From Przewalskia tangutica (Eukaryota > Streptophyta > Magnoliopsida > Solanales > Solanaceae): a stretch of 64,000 nucleotides of DNA. Position 1 is the stretch's first letter, and every line of letters begins with the position of its first letter. Location: positions 33,969,711 to 34,033,710 of the forward strand of contig CM056720.1 in NCBI GenBank assembly GCA_029844215.1, given 5' to 3'. The notes under the pieces were generated by a model. It saw only the letters and a program-made list of their open reading frames with translations. It was not told where the DNA came from and did not search any database. The translations under genes and the position numbers were made by a program. Shown here piece after piece: positions 1 to 11,608 of the stretch.

Positions 1-1530
1 TAATCAAGTTTTGATCTTCTTAAAAATTCCAAAGTAAGGAACTCGATTTCTAAAAGAAAAGAGACTTAAGATTTGAAGTGCTTTGGTTTAAAAGAAAGGC
101 ATGATTTTGTCTTGACTTGTTTAAAAACATAAAGTGTTATAATAGCTTTATGGGAAGTTAGTTATAACGACTTTATGGAAATTAAAGGAATGGATTCATT
201 ATTGGATTTAGAATGGTAACTTGATTTTTGGAAAAAGAGAAGTAACTTGTTTTCAAATATTGAACTCTTTGTGAATGGAAAAACATAAGTGGCTTGGTTA
301 TAAAAGGTAGGAGTACCTTGATCCTAAAGGGGTTAGATACTTGGGTTTTAAATGGTATACTTGACGTTGTGTTAAGGAGTGCTTAAAGTACCTTGAATTG
401 TGTGTAACTTGCCCATGCTTGGTTGAGATAGCCTTTTTGTGCAAGGGTTTGATGTGTGCTATCGAGTCTCTCGATGGAGGGCCGCTATTTGTTATTTGTT
501 TGGACATACCGACACGTTGGGTAGCCCGGGTATGCTTCCACAATGAGTATTCTCTTGTTATTTGTTTGGACATCCGACACGTTGGGTAGCCCACGGGTAT
601 GCTTCCACAGTGAGTATTCTCTTGTTATTTGTTTGGACATACTGACACGTTGGGTAGCCCACGGGTATGCTTCCACAGTGAGTATTCTCTTGTTATTTGT
701 TTGGACATACTGACACGTTGGGTAGCCCACGGGTATGCTTCCACAGTGAGTATTATCTTGTTAGTTGTTTGGACATACCGACACGTTGGGTGGCCCACGG
801 GTATGCTTCCACAGGGATTGTTATCTTGTTATCTCCTTTGGGCATACCGACACGTTGGATGGTCCACGGGTATGGTCCCACTAGTACGGTTCCAGGGCCA
901 TGCTTATACCGAGGTGAGATGCCGGGGCATGCGGCCATTGTGCGAGTTAAATTCCCGGGTTGTATTTGAGTGATGATTTCACGGGCATGAGTCCCTGACT
1001 TGACATGACTGCTTATATGTTGTGTACTGTAGTTTGGTTATCATATATGTCTCCTGCTTTATATAGACTATTATGATTTCATTTACGATTTTTTTGATTC
1101 ACATACTTGGTACTGTTGTCGACCTCCTTCTGGCCGTTCATACCGCAGGTTGGAGTGCATAGTTTGCTGATCCTCTCTCTTAGGATCGTTGTTCGGTTCT
1201 CGGAAAGCTCCATATCTCCGGAAGCTTGTCATGTGGTACAGTTCCCTGAAGTGGTAGACTTTTGTACATTCAGGGGCATGGCGGGGCCCTGTCCCGTCAT
1301 GTTGGTTTTAAAATTCTAGAAGTGCAGCCTTGTTGTGGGCAGAGTTTGTAAGGATGTAACTGTTCAAGTTTTCATTCATGTACAAAAAGGTAACTGTTTG
1401 GGTTAGCCTGTTTTCTTATTTCACTGTTTTCTTTCATGAGTTTTTATTTCCGCTGGTTTTTCTCTGATGTTGTATCACTAGGGTGCCCGGGGTAAGGCAC
1501 CAGTCACGGGCCCGAGGTCGGGTCGTGACA
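1..1530 (+). mobile_element. Gypsy LTR, 3' part, cut by window start
   Basis: Forward LTR whose 5' end lies outside the window. It ends with the family signature GGGTGCCCGGGG...GGGTCGTGACA at 1530, and LINE ORF1 sequence follows directly without a primer-binding site, so it is a 3' LTR or a solo LTR. Landmarks shared with the other LTRs are two GTTATAA-type motifs 25 bp apart (136 and 161), a tandem array in the middle, a conserved tract around 1105-1320 with GGCGGGGCCCTGTCCCG, and the terminal signature. The short reading frames in it are not conserved in sister LTRs and I do not regard them as genes. Confidence 0.85.
490..890 (+). repeat. Six-copy 66-68 bp tandem array inside LTR
   Basis: Units start at about 490, 556, 623, 691, 759 and 827. 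Each carries TGTTATTTGTTTGGACATAC, GACACGTTGGGTAGCCCACG and GGTATGCTTCCAC. Copies differ by small indels and substitutions, the last unit most. The array sits at the same LTR position as unrelated-looking arrays in the other families of this window. Short ORFs on both strands here are by-products of the periodicity. Confidence 0.9.
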
Positions 1531-2566
1531 ATTCCCCTATTCTCTCTTAGGCTTAGTCCAAATTTTTCCAACCTCGGTTTGGGACCCCGAAGACTGGCCA
1601 CCATGAGTCTCGGGTTCTAGAATCTGGGTATGGGCATGCTGATTATCATGGCTAATACTCTCACCCATACCCGCGTCCTTCACGGGAGAATCCAAATAGG
1701 TGTGCACTCCTTGCGGCTTGGCATTATGCGCAACTCCCTTCCCTTGAACCTGCCTATTAGTGTCAGTGTAGTGGTTCTCACAACCCGTAGTGGAGTTCCC
1801 AATCCTATGACATTTCCCGCAAAAGTCCGGTAGCTTCTTGTAAATGATCCGCTGGTCAATAATGGTGTCATCCCAAAGCTTGAGTTCAATGGCATCAAGT
1901 GTACCTTTGGAGAGGTCAATCTCAACAAGTGCCCGTGCATAAGAAAGTTGATCTTTGTCACATGCGAGTTTATCGCTACCGATGGGCTTACCAACCCGTG
2001 ACAGGATGCGGCTCAAGGCATTCTCATTCCAAAGTTTCAAAGGGAGCGATGGAGCCTTACCCATACCGGTAAGGTGCATATCTCATGATTGTCGAATGTA
2101 AAGCAATACGGCATATCCTTAAGAAGAAGTGGTGTGCTATACACAAAGTGCGGCCCATTAGCTAATACTTTTTCTTTATCCGCCACAGTATTGAACTTGA
2201 ATACAATCCAACCCGAAGCATGAATATTAAATTTGTATGCAACTCCCCATGAGCGACATAGCTTCCTTAATGTCAAGCTCCCTGGATAAGTTCCCGCAAA
2301 ATAATCAACCAGGAGGTGTCCCAAAGTTTCCGTGAGATCATCCAATTCACCCCTAGGGAGCTCCAAGGGGCCCTCTTTACGGCAGTCGGTGACAAAGTGC
2401 AATCTTTTACCATTAGAAACATCACGATTTCCCTTAACAATGGACGCATAGGCCTTCTTTGTGTTGGGGTCATTAGGATCCTTAGTCTGGTTATCCGTGG
2501 TGTTCACAACTGTAATATCACGATCATTCCTAGAAGCCGATGCGAGATCCACGAGAACCGCGGTGC
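1531..2566 (-). pseudogene. LINE-M ORF1, central and C-terminal part (DUF4283 plus zinc knuckle)
   Basis: Minus-strand ORF1 of a plant L1-clade LINE, the nucleic-acid-binding protein of the element. From 2552 to about 2040 it encodes a DUF4283-like domain (TLRKLCRSWGVAYKFNIH, then GWIVFKFNT and LPVWVRLH). A frameshift near 2040-2080 moves into a second frame (2079-1537), which holds the zinc knuckle CGKCHRIGNSTTGCEN at about residues 87-101 of that frame. The knuckle has the spacing C-X2-C-X4-[H]-X4-C with the histidine replaced by asparagine. A Gly/Gln-rich tail follows (GGQSSGSQTEVGK) and is cut by the LTR at 1530. The N-terminus lies beyond element A, at 11348-11608. Confidence 0.85.
2562..2566. 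repeat. Target-site duplication GGTGC, left copy (element A)
   Basis: GGTGC lies immediately left of the 5' LTR of element A, and the identical GGTGC lies immediately right of its 3' LTR at 11348-11352. Removing the element and one copy joins LINE-M ORF1 in frame. Confidence 0.9.
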
Positions 2567-2773
2567 CGTTATACCGTATTTTCGAGTATGTACGTGAGGG
2601 CGTGCGTGAAAAGTTTGAGCCTTAAGTTAGGCTAGGACCGAAAATTTTGTGCATAACACGAAAAGAATCGTTTCCGACGAAACGTCTTCCAAAGCTTAGA
2701 GGAAAATTCGGCTATGTCATTTATTATTTTTGCGGATTTTTCCGAGAGGCGAAATATTTTGGACCAACGAGAG

Positions 2774-2791
2774 GCGACACTTGTCACCCTC
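2774..2791. promoter_or_regulatory. U3 palindrome, G-box-like (variant CACTTG)
   Basis: GCGACACTTGTCACCCTC is a degenerate copy of the GGGTGACACGTGTCACCC palindrome seen in the other LTRs, about 175 bp upstream of the TATA box. The A 3' LTR has the same variant near 8450-8470. Binding by bZIP or bHLH factors is an inference from the core. Confidence 0.5.
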
Positions 2792-2948
2792 TAATTGGTG
2801 GACTTGAGCGTCTTTTTGGACGATTTGGAGAGTGGGAGTTGGTAGGATATTTTGTGTTAGTTGATGTGGTAGATGGATAAGGTACACGTGGGTAAATCCT
2901 CACCCTACACTTGCCTACCACTTGGCTTGATCTTGGCCCTCGTTGTCC

Positions 2949-2956
2949 TATAAATA
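2949..2956 (+). promoter_or_regulatory. TATA box of element A 5' LTR
   Basis: TATAAATA in the context CCTATAAATACCCCC, about 380 bp into the LTR. The same box recurs at the corresponding place in the other LTRs of this lineage. Confidence 0.7.
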
Positions 2957-4779
2957 CCCCCTTAGTTGATGAACTTTTTCATCCTAAAATAGTTTTTAAA
3001 GTCTTGAAAGTTCTCTCCCCAGTGTAGGCCTCCCTTTGAGAAGGCCCTGGCCGAGGTACACCCCCTCCTGTGGCCTTGGCAGGGTACACCCCCCTTGCCT
3101 AGTTGTTCTCGCAAAATACTACCCCCTCTTGGTAGAAATACTCTCAGTATTGTTACTATACCAAAATACCTTAGCCTAATACCTTGTAGTATTCCAAGGT
3201 TACCCTATACTAAAAGCCCGAAATACTATTATACTTCCTTCACTACTAAACGAAACCACTAAGGAAAATCTTCACGATTGGTTGAAGTATTAGGAAGAAG
3301 TTTCGTAGAACTTCTAAGGGTTATTTGGAGCGGGTTGGAGCACCGGAGTAGGAGCTAAGCGTTGCTCGGGATCGACATTAAACTTGGATAATTTTGGGCT
3401 TACAAGGTAAATAATCATATCCTTCTATTGTAATTGGAAATTACATCTGTAGTTGTTTAGAAATGAATATAAGATTCATAGAAGAGGTTTGAACTGTAAT
3501 AGAAGGATATTACGTAAAAGACTTGAGCCAAATCACATCGTAAGATTATTATATGTAGAAGTTGATAGACCTATATAATCTTTATAGGTTGAATGTTCGC
3601 GAGTAGCATGTACTACTTGAAAGGTGGACGAGGCTAGCGGGTTATAGCCGTGGGCGTTTTGCTAATAGTCGATAATCGTCGCGAGGTATGTGATCCTTCC
3701 TATCCTCTTGAGCATGATATTTTAAAAGAATATATATATAGTGCGGTAGGCGTGCGTGTGTTAATCGAGCGTAGTTATGCAGCAATGTCTTTTGACTTAA
3801 GCTGAATAATAAGAATCTTGAAGTATTTCAAAAGAATTAAGAAACCTTTTGAAAGAAGAGTAATACTTGGTTTTAAAAGCTTAAGAGTTATACTAGCTTT
3901 ATGAAGTTAGTTATAACGACTTAAGAGAGATAAAAAGAATGGTTTATTAATTTTAGAAGTTAAGAGACTTGATCTTAAAAGATAAGAGACTTGACTTAAG
4001 TAAATTAATATGAGTTTTTGTGGAACCTCATTCGTGAGTAATGAGTACTTGGTTTGTAAAAGGAATAATGTTTTAATGATTTGAAATGAGAATAAGTATC
4101 GAACAAACCACGAATGCGCTAATAAAGGGAAATGTATTGACTAATAAAGTATTATTAAAACCGTAGAAACCTCCATCCGCATAGAAGCTAAGATGAGACA
4201 AAATGATATTACATTTCCTAGATCATGGTCGCTTAAATAAGATTGATTATGAACAAGAATAACCTACTCACATATAAGGCATATGTATCTCAAATTGTTT
4301 TAAAGGAGAATTATATCATTAAGTGATTAAAACTATGAACTACTAAACCTTTCAAAATGAGAAACTTAAGCATTTGGAATTAGGCAAACTTGAGCGTTTG
4401 GAAAACAATGTTGTTACTTGATTTACAAAGGGAAGTGTTTTAGTTTACTTAAAAGGATAGTCACTCTATTTTTATACTACGGGTATTGTGTGACTTTTTG
4501 AAAGAAGCGGATCTTTTAAAAGAGTTAATGTATGAAGTATTTTGGGGATAAAAACCCGAAATTGTTAATATAAAGTAGAAAGTACCTTGTGTGAATAACT
4601 TGATTGTGTTGGTTTGTGATAGCCTTGTAATACTTTCTTGTTGATTTGATAAGTAAACATGTTAGGATCTACGTGTGTTAGTATCCGTGATGTTTTTGTA
4701 AAGGGTTCCTTGTTGTGCTTATGTTGTTTAACGATAAGTCGTTATGTTATTATATCACATACCCTGACTTGTTATCACG

Positions 4780-5030
4780 AGGGCTTGCCACCCTTGATGC
4801 GTCTATACGGCTATGCGGTCTGCGTGACTATGCGGAGTGCGGGAGTTCGGGGTTGATTATTAGGGTGTTTTATCCGTCGCGGGATGCCCTATGCGGCGTG
4901 TGACTATGCGGTTCATCGAGACTATGCGGATGCGGGAGTCGAGAGAGTGCAGGGGTTAGCTACCGATGCGAGAATACCTCATGCGTGTCTATGTGTGACC
5001 TATGTGGATGCGGAGTCGAGGTTAGGCATG
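4780..5030 (+). repeat. Mid-LTR repeat tract with CTATGCGG motif (A 5' LTR)
   Basis: A GC-rich tract inside an AT-rich LTR in which CTATGCGG or CTATGCG recurs many times, with GATGCGAGAATACCTCATGC near the end. Repeat units are irregular. The same tract is in the 3' LTR at about 10500-10740. Confidence 0.65.
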
Positions 5031-5621
5031 CATAATGATACTATGGCGATTGGCCTTGCTTGATCATTCGCGGCCTAGGAAAGACACTGATGATTACCTA
5101 TTATTGCTCTTGTTTGTGATATGGCACTATGTGCAAATTGAACTAATTGTATTTGCAAATGGTTTTAAATACTTTGATTTCATTTAAAGTACTTTCTGAT
5201 TTCACATACTTGGTACAGATCTTGACCTCTTTTCGGGCTGCGTCATGCTGCAGAGGTACACCGCCGTTGATCCTCGCTCTTGGGTCACAGTTCGTTGGGA
5301 AGCTCCGTTTCTTGGAGGCTTATCGATGTATAGTCCTCGTCGTTGTAGGTACTTACATTCGAGGTATGGCGGGCCCTGTCCCGCCATTGTTGTCATATCA
5401 TTCTTAGAGTGCCAGAACCTTTGTGGGCAGAGTTGTAAAAAGTTATGTAACTGTTCTAGTTGTTATATATATTTATGCCGAAAGGCAAGTTTTCTCAGAT
5501 GAACTGTTTCATATTTCATATTATGTCATGTCTTGTTTTATATTACGCTGATTACTCTGATGTATGTCTACTTGGGTGCCCGGGTAAGGCACGATCACTG
5601 CCGGTTAGGTCGTGACAAAAG

Positions 5622-5632
5622 TGGTATCGAGC
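5622..5632 (+). other. Primer-binding site, element A (initiator tRNA-Met type)
   Basis: TGGTATCGAGC lies four bases after the LTR end. Elements B and E have TGGTATCAGAGC at the same place, so one A is missing here. The downstream context (AATCCTCGGAAAGTGTCT) is shared by all elements. Confidence 0.8.
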
Positions 5633-5820
5633 GATTAATCCTCGGAAAGTGTCTACTGCACCGTATCTAGTAGTCTTGATTATCGGTGTGTTGTGCACTA
5701 CATCAATAATCGAGGCTATAGGATATTTAGGATTAGTTTCCATTCTTCTCACTCTGAGATCGTGTCTTAGAGTTGTGTTATAAGTTGGACCTCTAACGTA
5801 TTTCTTTCCTCACCGCAGGT

Positions 5821-6503
5821 ATGCCTCGCGTAAGGCAACCCGCCCGAAGCGGCAAGGCGTGAGGCTGAGTAAATCTTGAGAATTACGAGGGCACAGCCCA
5901 ACCATCACTGGGTGGTGCTTCATTGGGGAGTTCTGCGGCGTCGCGGCCCAGCGAGTTTAGCACGCGGCATCAGTTCCTCTGCGGCCATGATGTATGAGCC
6001 TTCGCCCACGGCAGGAACAAAGAATATGGATTAAAAGGAATGGACTCACATTAGCTAGGATTTTAGCAACCGGAGAATATAGAGTGCACCGATATATCAC
6101 GGGTCTTGATGACTATCTAAAGAAAGGATGTGCAAGAGTAGCTCTTGATCGGGCAGGCATGACACGTATGCGAGCTTATGCGCGATGGCCGAGAAAGCGT
6201 AGGGATCAACGGGTTAACCAAAAATCAGCGAGAAGAGGCCGGTCGGCAGGTCCTTTGGTAACTTTCGAGGCAAATCGCCTCGGCCAGATGGATAGACGCC
6301 TCCGCTTGAGCAGTGGTCTCCGCGGGGTTCGGGACGTTGAGCATGCCGGAGTTGGTGAGCTCCGGGGCTTCCGGTTTCTGATACACGAAGGTTTTCCCAA
6401 TGTTCGCAGATGGCGCGACGCCACCTCGGGAATGTCGTCTTTTGTGGAGCTTGTTATACTTACGGCCAGCAGGGCCATTTTTTGCGAGGAATTGTCCGAC
6501 TAG
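5821..6503 (+). pseudogene. gag remnant, element A
   Basis: Begins with an ATG context encoding MPRVRQPARSGKA before a stop. The same start in element F reads MPRVRQPARRQAARGAASKR. After a frameshift, an open frame from 5994 to 6503 is basic and includes DYLKKGCARVALDRAGMTRM and RRDQRVNQKSARRGRSAG, as expected of a decayed gypsy capsid/linker segment. No zinc knuckle is visible in this copy. Function was particle assembly; this copy is broken. Confidence 0.6.
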
Positions 6504-7185
6504 AGGTGGCGCGGATGTAGAGACTCGACCTTCGGGATCGGTGGCTAGTTAATCACCTTCCTAGCTGCGCCTACGAGGCGAGGATTAGTTAGAACGACAA
6601 AGGGAAGTGAAGCGGTAGATACATGTATATCCTTGAACCTCTAGAGATTGTAGGTGTGATAAGATAAGCGTATCTTAAGTGTTATGTTCGGATAACATAA
6701 GTGTTAATTGTGATTAGAAATCATGGTTAGTTAGCAGGGTAAGATTGAGGCGAGAAAGTGAGCCTTAGAGTTTTATACGTAGGGACCTTAGAGGTAAGGC
6801 CATCTCGAGTAAAAGATGTTTTTTTTTTTTGTGTTTGACCTTATCGAGTGCATAGTGCACGTGAGATATAGTTAATATAATAAGTCCCCGAGTAGTGTGG
6901 AATGAAGAGGGTAGTTGAACTAAGAAGACCACTAGGTTTTCGTGACTTGATTAGTGAGATCGTTCGGATCGGAACAAGAGTTTTTGCGATAGCGATGTCG
7001 GGTTGAGGACGATCGCGGGTCAACCCGCGACTGTTTTGTGGTGAGGTCGGGGTGATCCGCCGGTGGTAGATCACGAGGTGTTAGGCCCGAGTTTAGTAAA
7101 CCAGCGTCTGAGTTCATGGATGCGTTCGACCGAAGAGTCGGGCGATGAGGTCAGCCCATCTTGTCCTTCGCGGGGTATTTACTCG
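6504..7185 (+). other. Internal non-coding stretch of element A
   Basis: No domain recognised. It contains a 12-base T run near 6820 and, at about 6994-7150, a block with GTCGGGTTGAGGAC, GATCACGAGGTG and GTTCATGGATGCGTTCGACC. That block is also present in elements B, C, E and F. Confidence 0.55.
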
Positions 7186-7800
7186 CGAGAGTTATGCGAG
7201 ATGTTATTTGTCGGGAAGGTTGTAAGGCTGCACGGTGCCTACTTTCACCTTATGGCGCATGAAGCCAGGTTGTAGCTATTTCGTTTTGGAAGTGTTACGA
7301 GCGGGGTTAAAGAACTCGGTGAGTCTTAGTAGCGCATTCGCCTCGGGCGATGTTTGGATTTGGGTAGTGTGAGGATTGTTGCCTCTGTTGAGGAGTGTTT
7401 TATAACTACCATTTCGGTATTCGGATGTCGCCTTATGAAGCCTTGTAGGGGCGGAAGTGTAAGTTGCAGGTCGATTGGTTCGATGTTGGCAAGGTTCAGC
7501 TAGTTGGTTCATACGTGGTTCAGCCGGATGTGGAGAGGTGAAGCCTATCCAGAGAGGTTATCGGCAGCTCGAGTCAGCGGAAGTCGTGCGGATAATCGGC
7601 GCGACGCTATGGCGTTTAGTGGGCGGTGGGTCTTCAAGGTACCACCGGAAAGGTGTGGCAGTTTGGGAATCGGAGAAACTTAGCCCGAGTTACTTTGGGC
7701 CTTTTCAGATCATGTGAAGAGTAGGCCAGGTTGCCTATATGATAACTTTTGTCGTCCGACTTAGGAGGCAGTATGTCCGGTCCTTCATGTTGTTAGGTTC
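7186..7800 (+). pseudogene. pol integrase remnant, element A
   Basis: Decayed integrase in shifting frames. GKVVRLHGAYFHLMAHE near 7210-7265 corresponds to the REIVRLHGVP core segment. RMSPYEAL then a stop, followed by RKCKLQVDWFDVGKVQLVGS (about 7425-7510), corresponds to the segment after the catalytic core. SEKLSPSYFGPFQIM (about 7670-7717) and RVGQVAYMI match the C-terminal DNA-binding part of Ty3/gypsy integrases. Multiple stops and frameshifts; non-functional as read. Confidence 0.7.
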
Positions 7801-8193
7801 AGAAAAATATCGGAGATCCATCCGGAGTGTTCCCAGTTAATGATGACCAAGTTGGAGGTAGTAACCCAGAGATTTTTGAAATTGATTCAGTAACAGAAAT
7901 GTGGTAAGTTATGAGAAAGAGTTCGAGTGTACGAGAAGGGTACGACGAGTAAGGGAAGAAGCGAGCATGTGTTAAGAACATAGAAGTGATCATTTCGTTT
8001 GTAAAGTGAAGGTGCGAAGGGAGTATCTTTTAGCCCTTGGGTGGGAGTTTTTGTGATGTTAGAGGTGAATCCTCGTGGACTTGGATGTAAGTATTTGCGC
8101 ATGTTGTATTGTGGCCAGGTGTGGCATGATTGTTTTCGTAAATATAACAGTGAAGACTATTCTGGCGCGTGTTTGTTTTGAGACTTCGAAGGA
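7801..8193 (+). other. 3' untranslated internal stretch, element A
   Basis: Between the integrase remnant and the polypurine tract. No domain seen. It is similar in sequence and position to 23370-23680 (element C) and to the minus strand of about 46700-46920 (element F). Confidence 0.5.
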
Positions 8194-8227
8194 ACATTCG
8201 GGACGAGTGTTTCTAAGGAGGGGAGAA
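8194..8227 (+). other. Pre-PPT hairpin and polypurine tract, element A
   Basis: The imperfect inverted repeat ACATTCG-GGA-CGAGTGT (8194-8210) is followed by the purine run AAGGAGGGGAGAA (8215-8227), directly before the LTR start TGTTATACCC. The tract primes plus-strand DNA synthesis in LTR retrotransposons. Confidence 0.8.
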
Positions 8228-11200
8228 TGTTATACCCAGTATTTTCAGTGTATGCGTGAGGGCGTGCGTGAAAAGTTTGAGCCTTAAGTTAGGCTAGGAC
8301 CGAAAATTTTGTGCATAACACACGAAAAGAATCGTTTTCCGACGAAACGTCTTCCAAAGCTTGCGTAGGGAAAATTCCGGCTATGTCATTTATTATTTTT
8401 GCGGATTTTTCCGAGAGACGAAATATTTTGGACCAACGAGAGGGCGACACTTGTCACCCTCTAATTGGTGGACTTGAGGGCGTCTTTTGGACGATTTGGA
8501 GAGTGGGAGTTGGTAGGATATTTTGTGTTAGTTGGTGTGGTAGATGGATAAGGTACACATGGGTAAATCCTCACCCTACACTTGCCTACCACTTGGCTTG
8601 ATCTTGGCCCTTGGTTGTCCTATAAATACCCCCCTTAGTTGATGAACTTCTTCATCCTAAAATAGTTTCTAAAGTCTTGAAAGTTCTCTCCCCCTTAGTG
8701 TAGGCCTCCCCCTTTGAGAAGGGCCGGTAGGTACACCCCTCCTAGTGGCCTTGGCCGAGGGGTACACCCCCCCTTGCCTAGTTGTTCTCGCAAAATACTA
8801 CCCCCCCCTCTTGGTAGAAATACTCCACAAGTATTGTTACTATACCAAAATACCTTAGCCTTATACCTTGTAGTATTCCAAGGTTACCCCTATACTAAAA
8901 GCCCAGAAATACCATTATACTTCCCTTCAGTCACTAAACGAAACCCTAAGGAAAATTTTCACGATTGGTTGAAGTATTAGGAAGAAGTTTCGTAGAACTT
9001 CTAAGGGTTATTTGAGCGGGTTGGAGCACCCGGAGTAGGAGCTAAACGTTGCTCAGGATCGACATTAAACTTGGATAATTTTGGGCTTACCGAGGTAAAT
9101 AATCATATCCTTCTATTGTAATTGGAAATTACATACTGTAGTTGTTTAGAAATGAATATAAGATTCATAGAAGAGGTTTGAACTGTAATAGAAGGATATT
9201 ACAGAAAAGACTTGAACTGAAATCACATCAGAAGATTATTATATGTAGAAGTTGATAGACCTATATAACCTTTATAGGTTGAATGTTCTGCGAGTAGCAT
9301 GTACTACTTGAAAGGTGGACGAGGCTAGCCGGGTTATAGCCGTGGAGCGTTTTGCTAATAGTCGATAATCGTCGCGAGGTATGTGATCCTTCCTATCCTC
9401 TTGAGCATGATATTTTAAAAGAATATATATATAGTACGGTAGACGTACGTGTGTTAAGCGAGCGTGGTTAGACGGCAATGTCTTTTGACTTAAGCCTGAA
9501 TAATAAGAATCTTGAAGTATTTCAAAAGAATTAAGAAACCTTTTTGAAAGAAGAGTAATACTTGGTTTTAAAAGCTTAAGAGTTATACTAGCTTTATGGG
9601 AAGTTAGGTATAACGACTTAAGAGAGATAAAAAGAATGGTTTATTAATTTTAGAAGTTAAGAGACTTGATCTTAAAAGATAAGAGACTTGACTTAAGTAA
9701 TTAATATGAGTTTTTGTGTGGAACCTCATTCGTGAGTAATGAGTACTTGGTTTGTAAAAGGAATAATGTTTTACTGATTTCGGAAATGAGAATAAGTATC
9801 GAACAAACCACAGCAGCGCTAATAAAGGGAAATGTATTGACTAATAAAGTATTATTAAAAACCAGTAGAAACCTCCATCTGCATAGAAGCTAAGATGAGA
9901 CAAAATGATATTACATTTCCTAGATCATGGCTGCTTAAATAAGATTGATTATGAACAAGAATAACCTACTCACATATAAGGCATATGTATCTCAAATTGT
10001 TTTAAAGGAGAATTATATCATTAAGTGATTAAAACTATGAACTACGAAACCTTTCGAAAATGAGAAACTTAAGCATTTGGAATTAGGCAAACTTGAACGT
10101 TTGGAAAATAATGTTGTTACTTGATTTACAAAGGGAAGTGTTTTGGTTTACTTAAAAGGATAGTCACTCTATTTTTATACTACGGGTATTGTGTGACTTT
10201 TTGAAAGAAACAGATCTTTTAAAAAGAGTTAATATATGAAGTACTTTGGGGATAAAAACCCGAAATTGTTAATATAAAGTAGAAAGTACCTTGTGTGAAT
10301 AACTTGATTGTGTTGGTTTGTGATAGCCTTGTAATACTTTCTTGTTGATTTGATAAGTAAACATGTTAGGATGCTACGTGTGTTAGTATCTGGTGATGTT
10401 TGTGTAAAGGGGTTCCCCTTGTTGTGCTTATGTTGTTTAACGATAAGCTGTTATGTTATTATATCACATACCCCCTTGACTTGTTATACAGGGCTTGCCA
10501 CCCTTGATGCGGTCTATACGGCCTATGCGGTCTGCGTGACTATGCGAGTGCGGAAGTTCGAGGTTGATTATTAGGGTGTTTTATCCGTCGGGGATGCCTA
10601 TGCGGTCTGTGTGACTATGCGGTCTATTGAGACTATGCGCGCGAGAGTCCGAGAGTGCAGGGGTTACTACCCGATGCGAGAATACCTCATGCGGGTCTAT
10701 GTGTGACCTATGCGGATGCGAAGTCCGAGGTTAGGCATGCATAATGATACTATGGGCGATTGGCCTTGCCCGATCATTCGCGGCCTAGGAAAGACCTGTT
10801 ACAGTTTACCTATTATTGCTCTTGTTTGTGATATGGCACTATGTGCAAATTGAACTAATTGTATTTGCAAATGGTTTTAAATACTTTGATTTCATTTAAA
10901 GTACTTTACGCCACATACTTGGTACTGTTGTCTGATTGACCTCGCCGGGAAGTGCGTTCATCTGCGCGGTAGAGGTACACGATCGTTGATCCTCGCTTAG
11001 GAGTCACGATTCAGCGTTTGGGAAGCTCCGTTTCTTGGAGGTTTATCGATCGTATAGTCCTGCCGTTGTAGGTACTTACATTCAGGGGTATGGCGGGGCC
11101 CTGTCCTGCCATTGTTGTCATATCATTCTGAGAGGTCTGTAACACTGTTGTGGGCAGAGTTGTAAAAAGGGATGTAAGCTCGTTTAGTTATATATATTTA

Positions 11201-11347
11201 TGCTGAAAGGCAAGCTTTCTCAGATGAACTGTTTCATATTTCATATTATGTCATGTCTTGTTTTATATTCCGCTGATTACTCTGATGTATGTCTACTTGG
11301 GTGCCCGGGTAAGGCACCAGTCACGGGCCCGGGTTCGGGTCGTGACA
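8228..11347 (+). mobile_element. Element A 3' LTR (about 3.12 kb)
   Basis: Starts TGTTATACCC after the polypurine tract and ends CGGGTCGTGACA. It has a TATA box at 8621-8628 and the same landmarks as the 5' LTR. It differs mainly in homopolymer lengths and small indels. The repeat tract at about 10500-10740 carries CTATGCGG and GCGAGAATACCTCATGCGGG. Confidence 0.9.
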
Positions 11348-11608
11348 GGTGCATGAAAAAAGAAGGGAGCTCGAAGTACCCTCATTGATATACACCTCGT
11401 CCGTAGGAGAATAGTCACCCGCGGGAGTATCCCCCACCTGAATACCATTGCTTACGAGTCCGGGCGTTGAAGGGTGCATTGCTGAGGTTGAACCGCAAAC
11501 AATCGGGGGGAACTCGACAGCGGAGGTGATCTCAATAGAAGCATGCCCCATTCGGATGGGTAGGGGCGTGAAGTTCCTTTGGTTCCTCTTCTTCTTCTTC
11601 CTAGCCAT
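11348..11608 (-). pseudogene. LINE-M ORF1, N-terminal part
   Basis: Minus-strand frame starting at 11608 with MARKKKKRNQRN, a lysine/arginine-rich N-terminus common in plant LINE ORF1. It continues through an acidic, Ser/Thr-rich stretch to SSSLLFSCT at the insertion point. Dropping element A and one GGTGC copy continues the frame as AVLVDLASASRNDRD on the far side (from 2561 downward). The start at 11608 is preferred because upstream sequence is AT-rich, repeated and not open. Confidence 0.8.

Larger units (their letters stand above)
2567..5617 (+). mobile_element. Element A 5' LTR (about 3.05 kb)
   Basis: Starts as CGTTATACCG where sister copies have TGTTATACCC, so the first T of the expected TG is read as C. 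Ends in GTCGTGACA. It aligns along its length with 8228-11347 apart from scattered small indels. It contains the U3 palindrome at 2774-2791, a TATA box at 2949-2956, two AT-rich kilobases without any gene signal, a GC-rich array at 4780-5030 and the terminal signature. Confidence 0.9.
2567..11347 (+). mobile_element. Element A: full-length gypsy LTR retrotransposon, non-autonomous
   Basis: LTR (2567-5617), primer-binding site (5622), internal region of about 2.6 kb (5618-8227), polypurine tract (8215-8227), LTR (8228-11347), flanked by the 5-bp duplication GGTGC. It is inserted antisense in LINE-M ORF1. The internal region is far shorter than the 5-7 kb of an autonomous gypsy element. It retains a gag start and an integrase C-terminal remnant; I find no protease, reverse transcriptase or RNase H. 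Internal organisation matches element C and partly element F, so the deletion may be ancestral to a subfamily amplified in trans. Confidence 0.9.

Noticed and set aside
6815..6835. T run as a possible poly(A) tail of an antisense retroposon
   Set aside because: No target duplication or element body adjoining it; the sister region in element C lacks the run.
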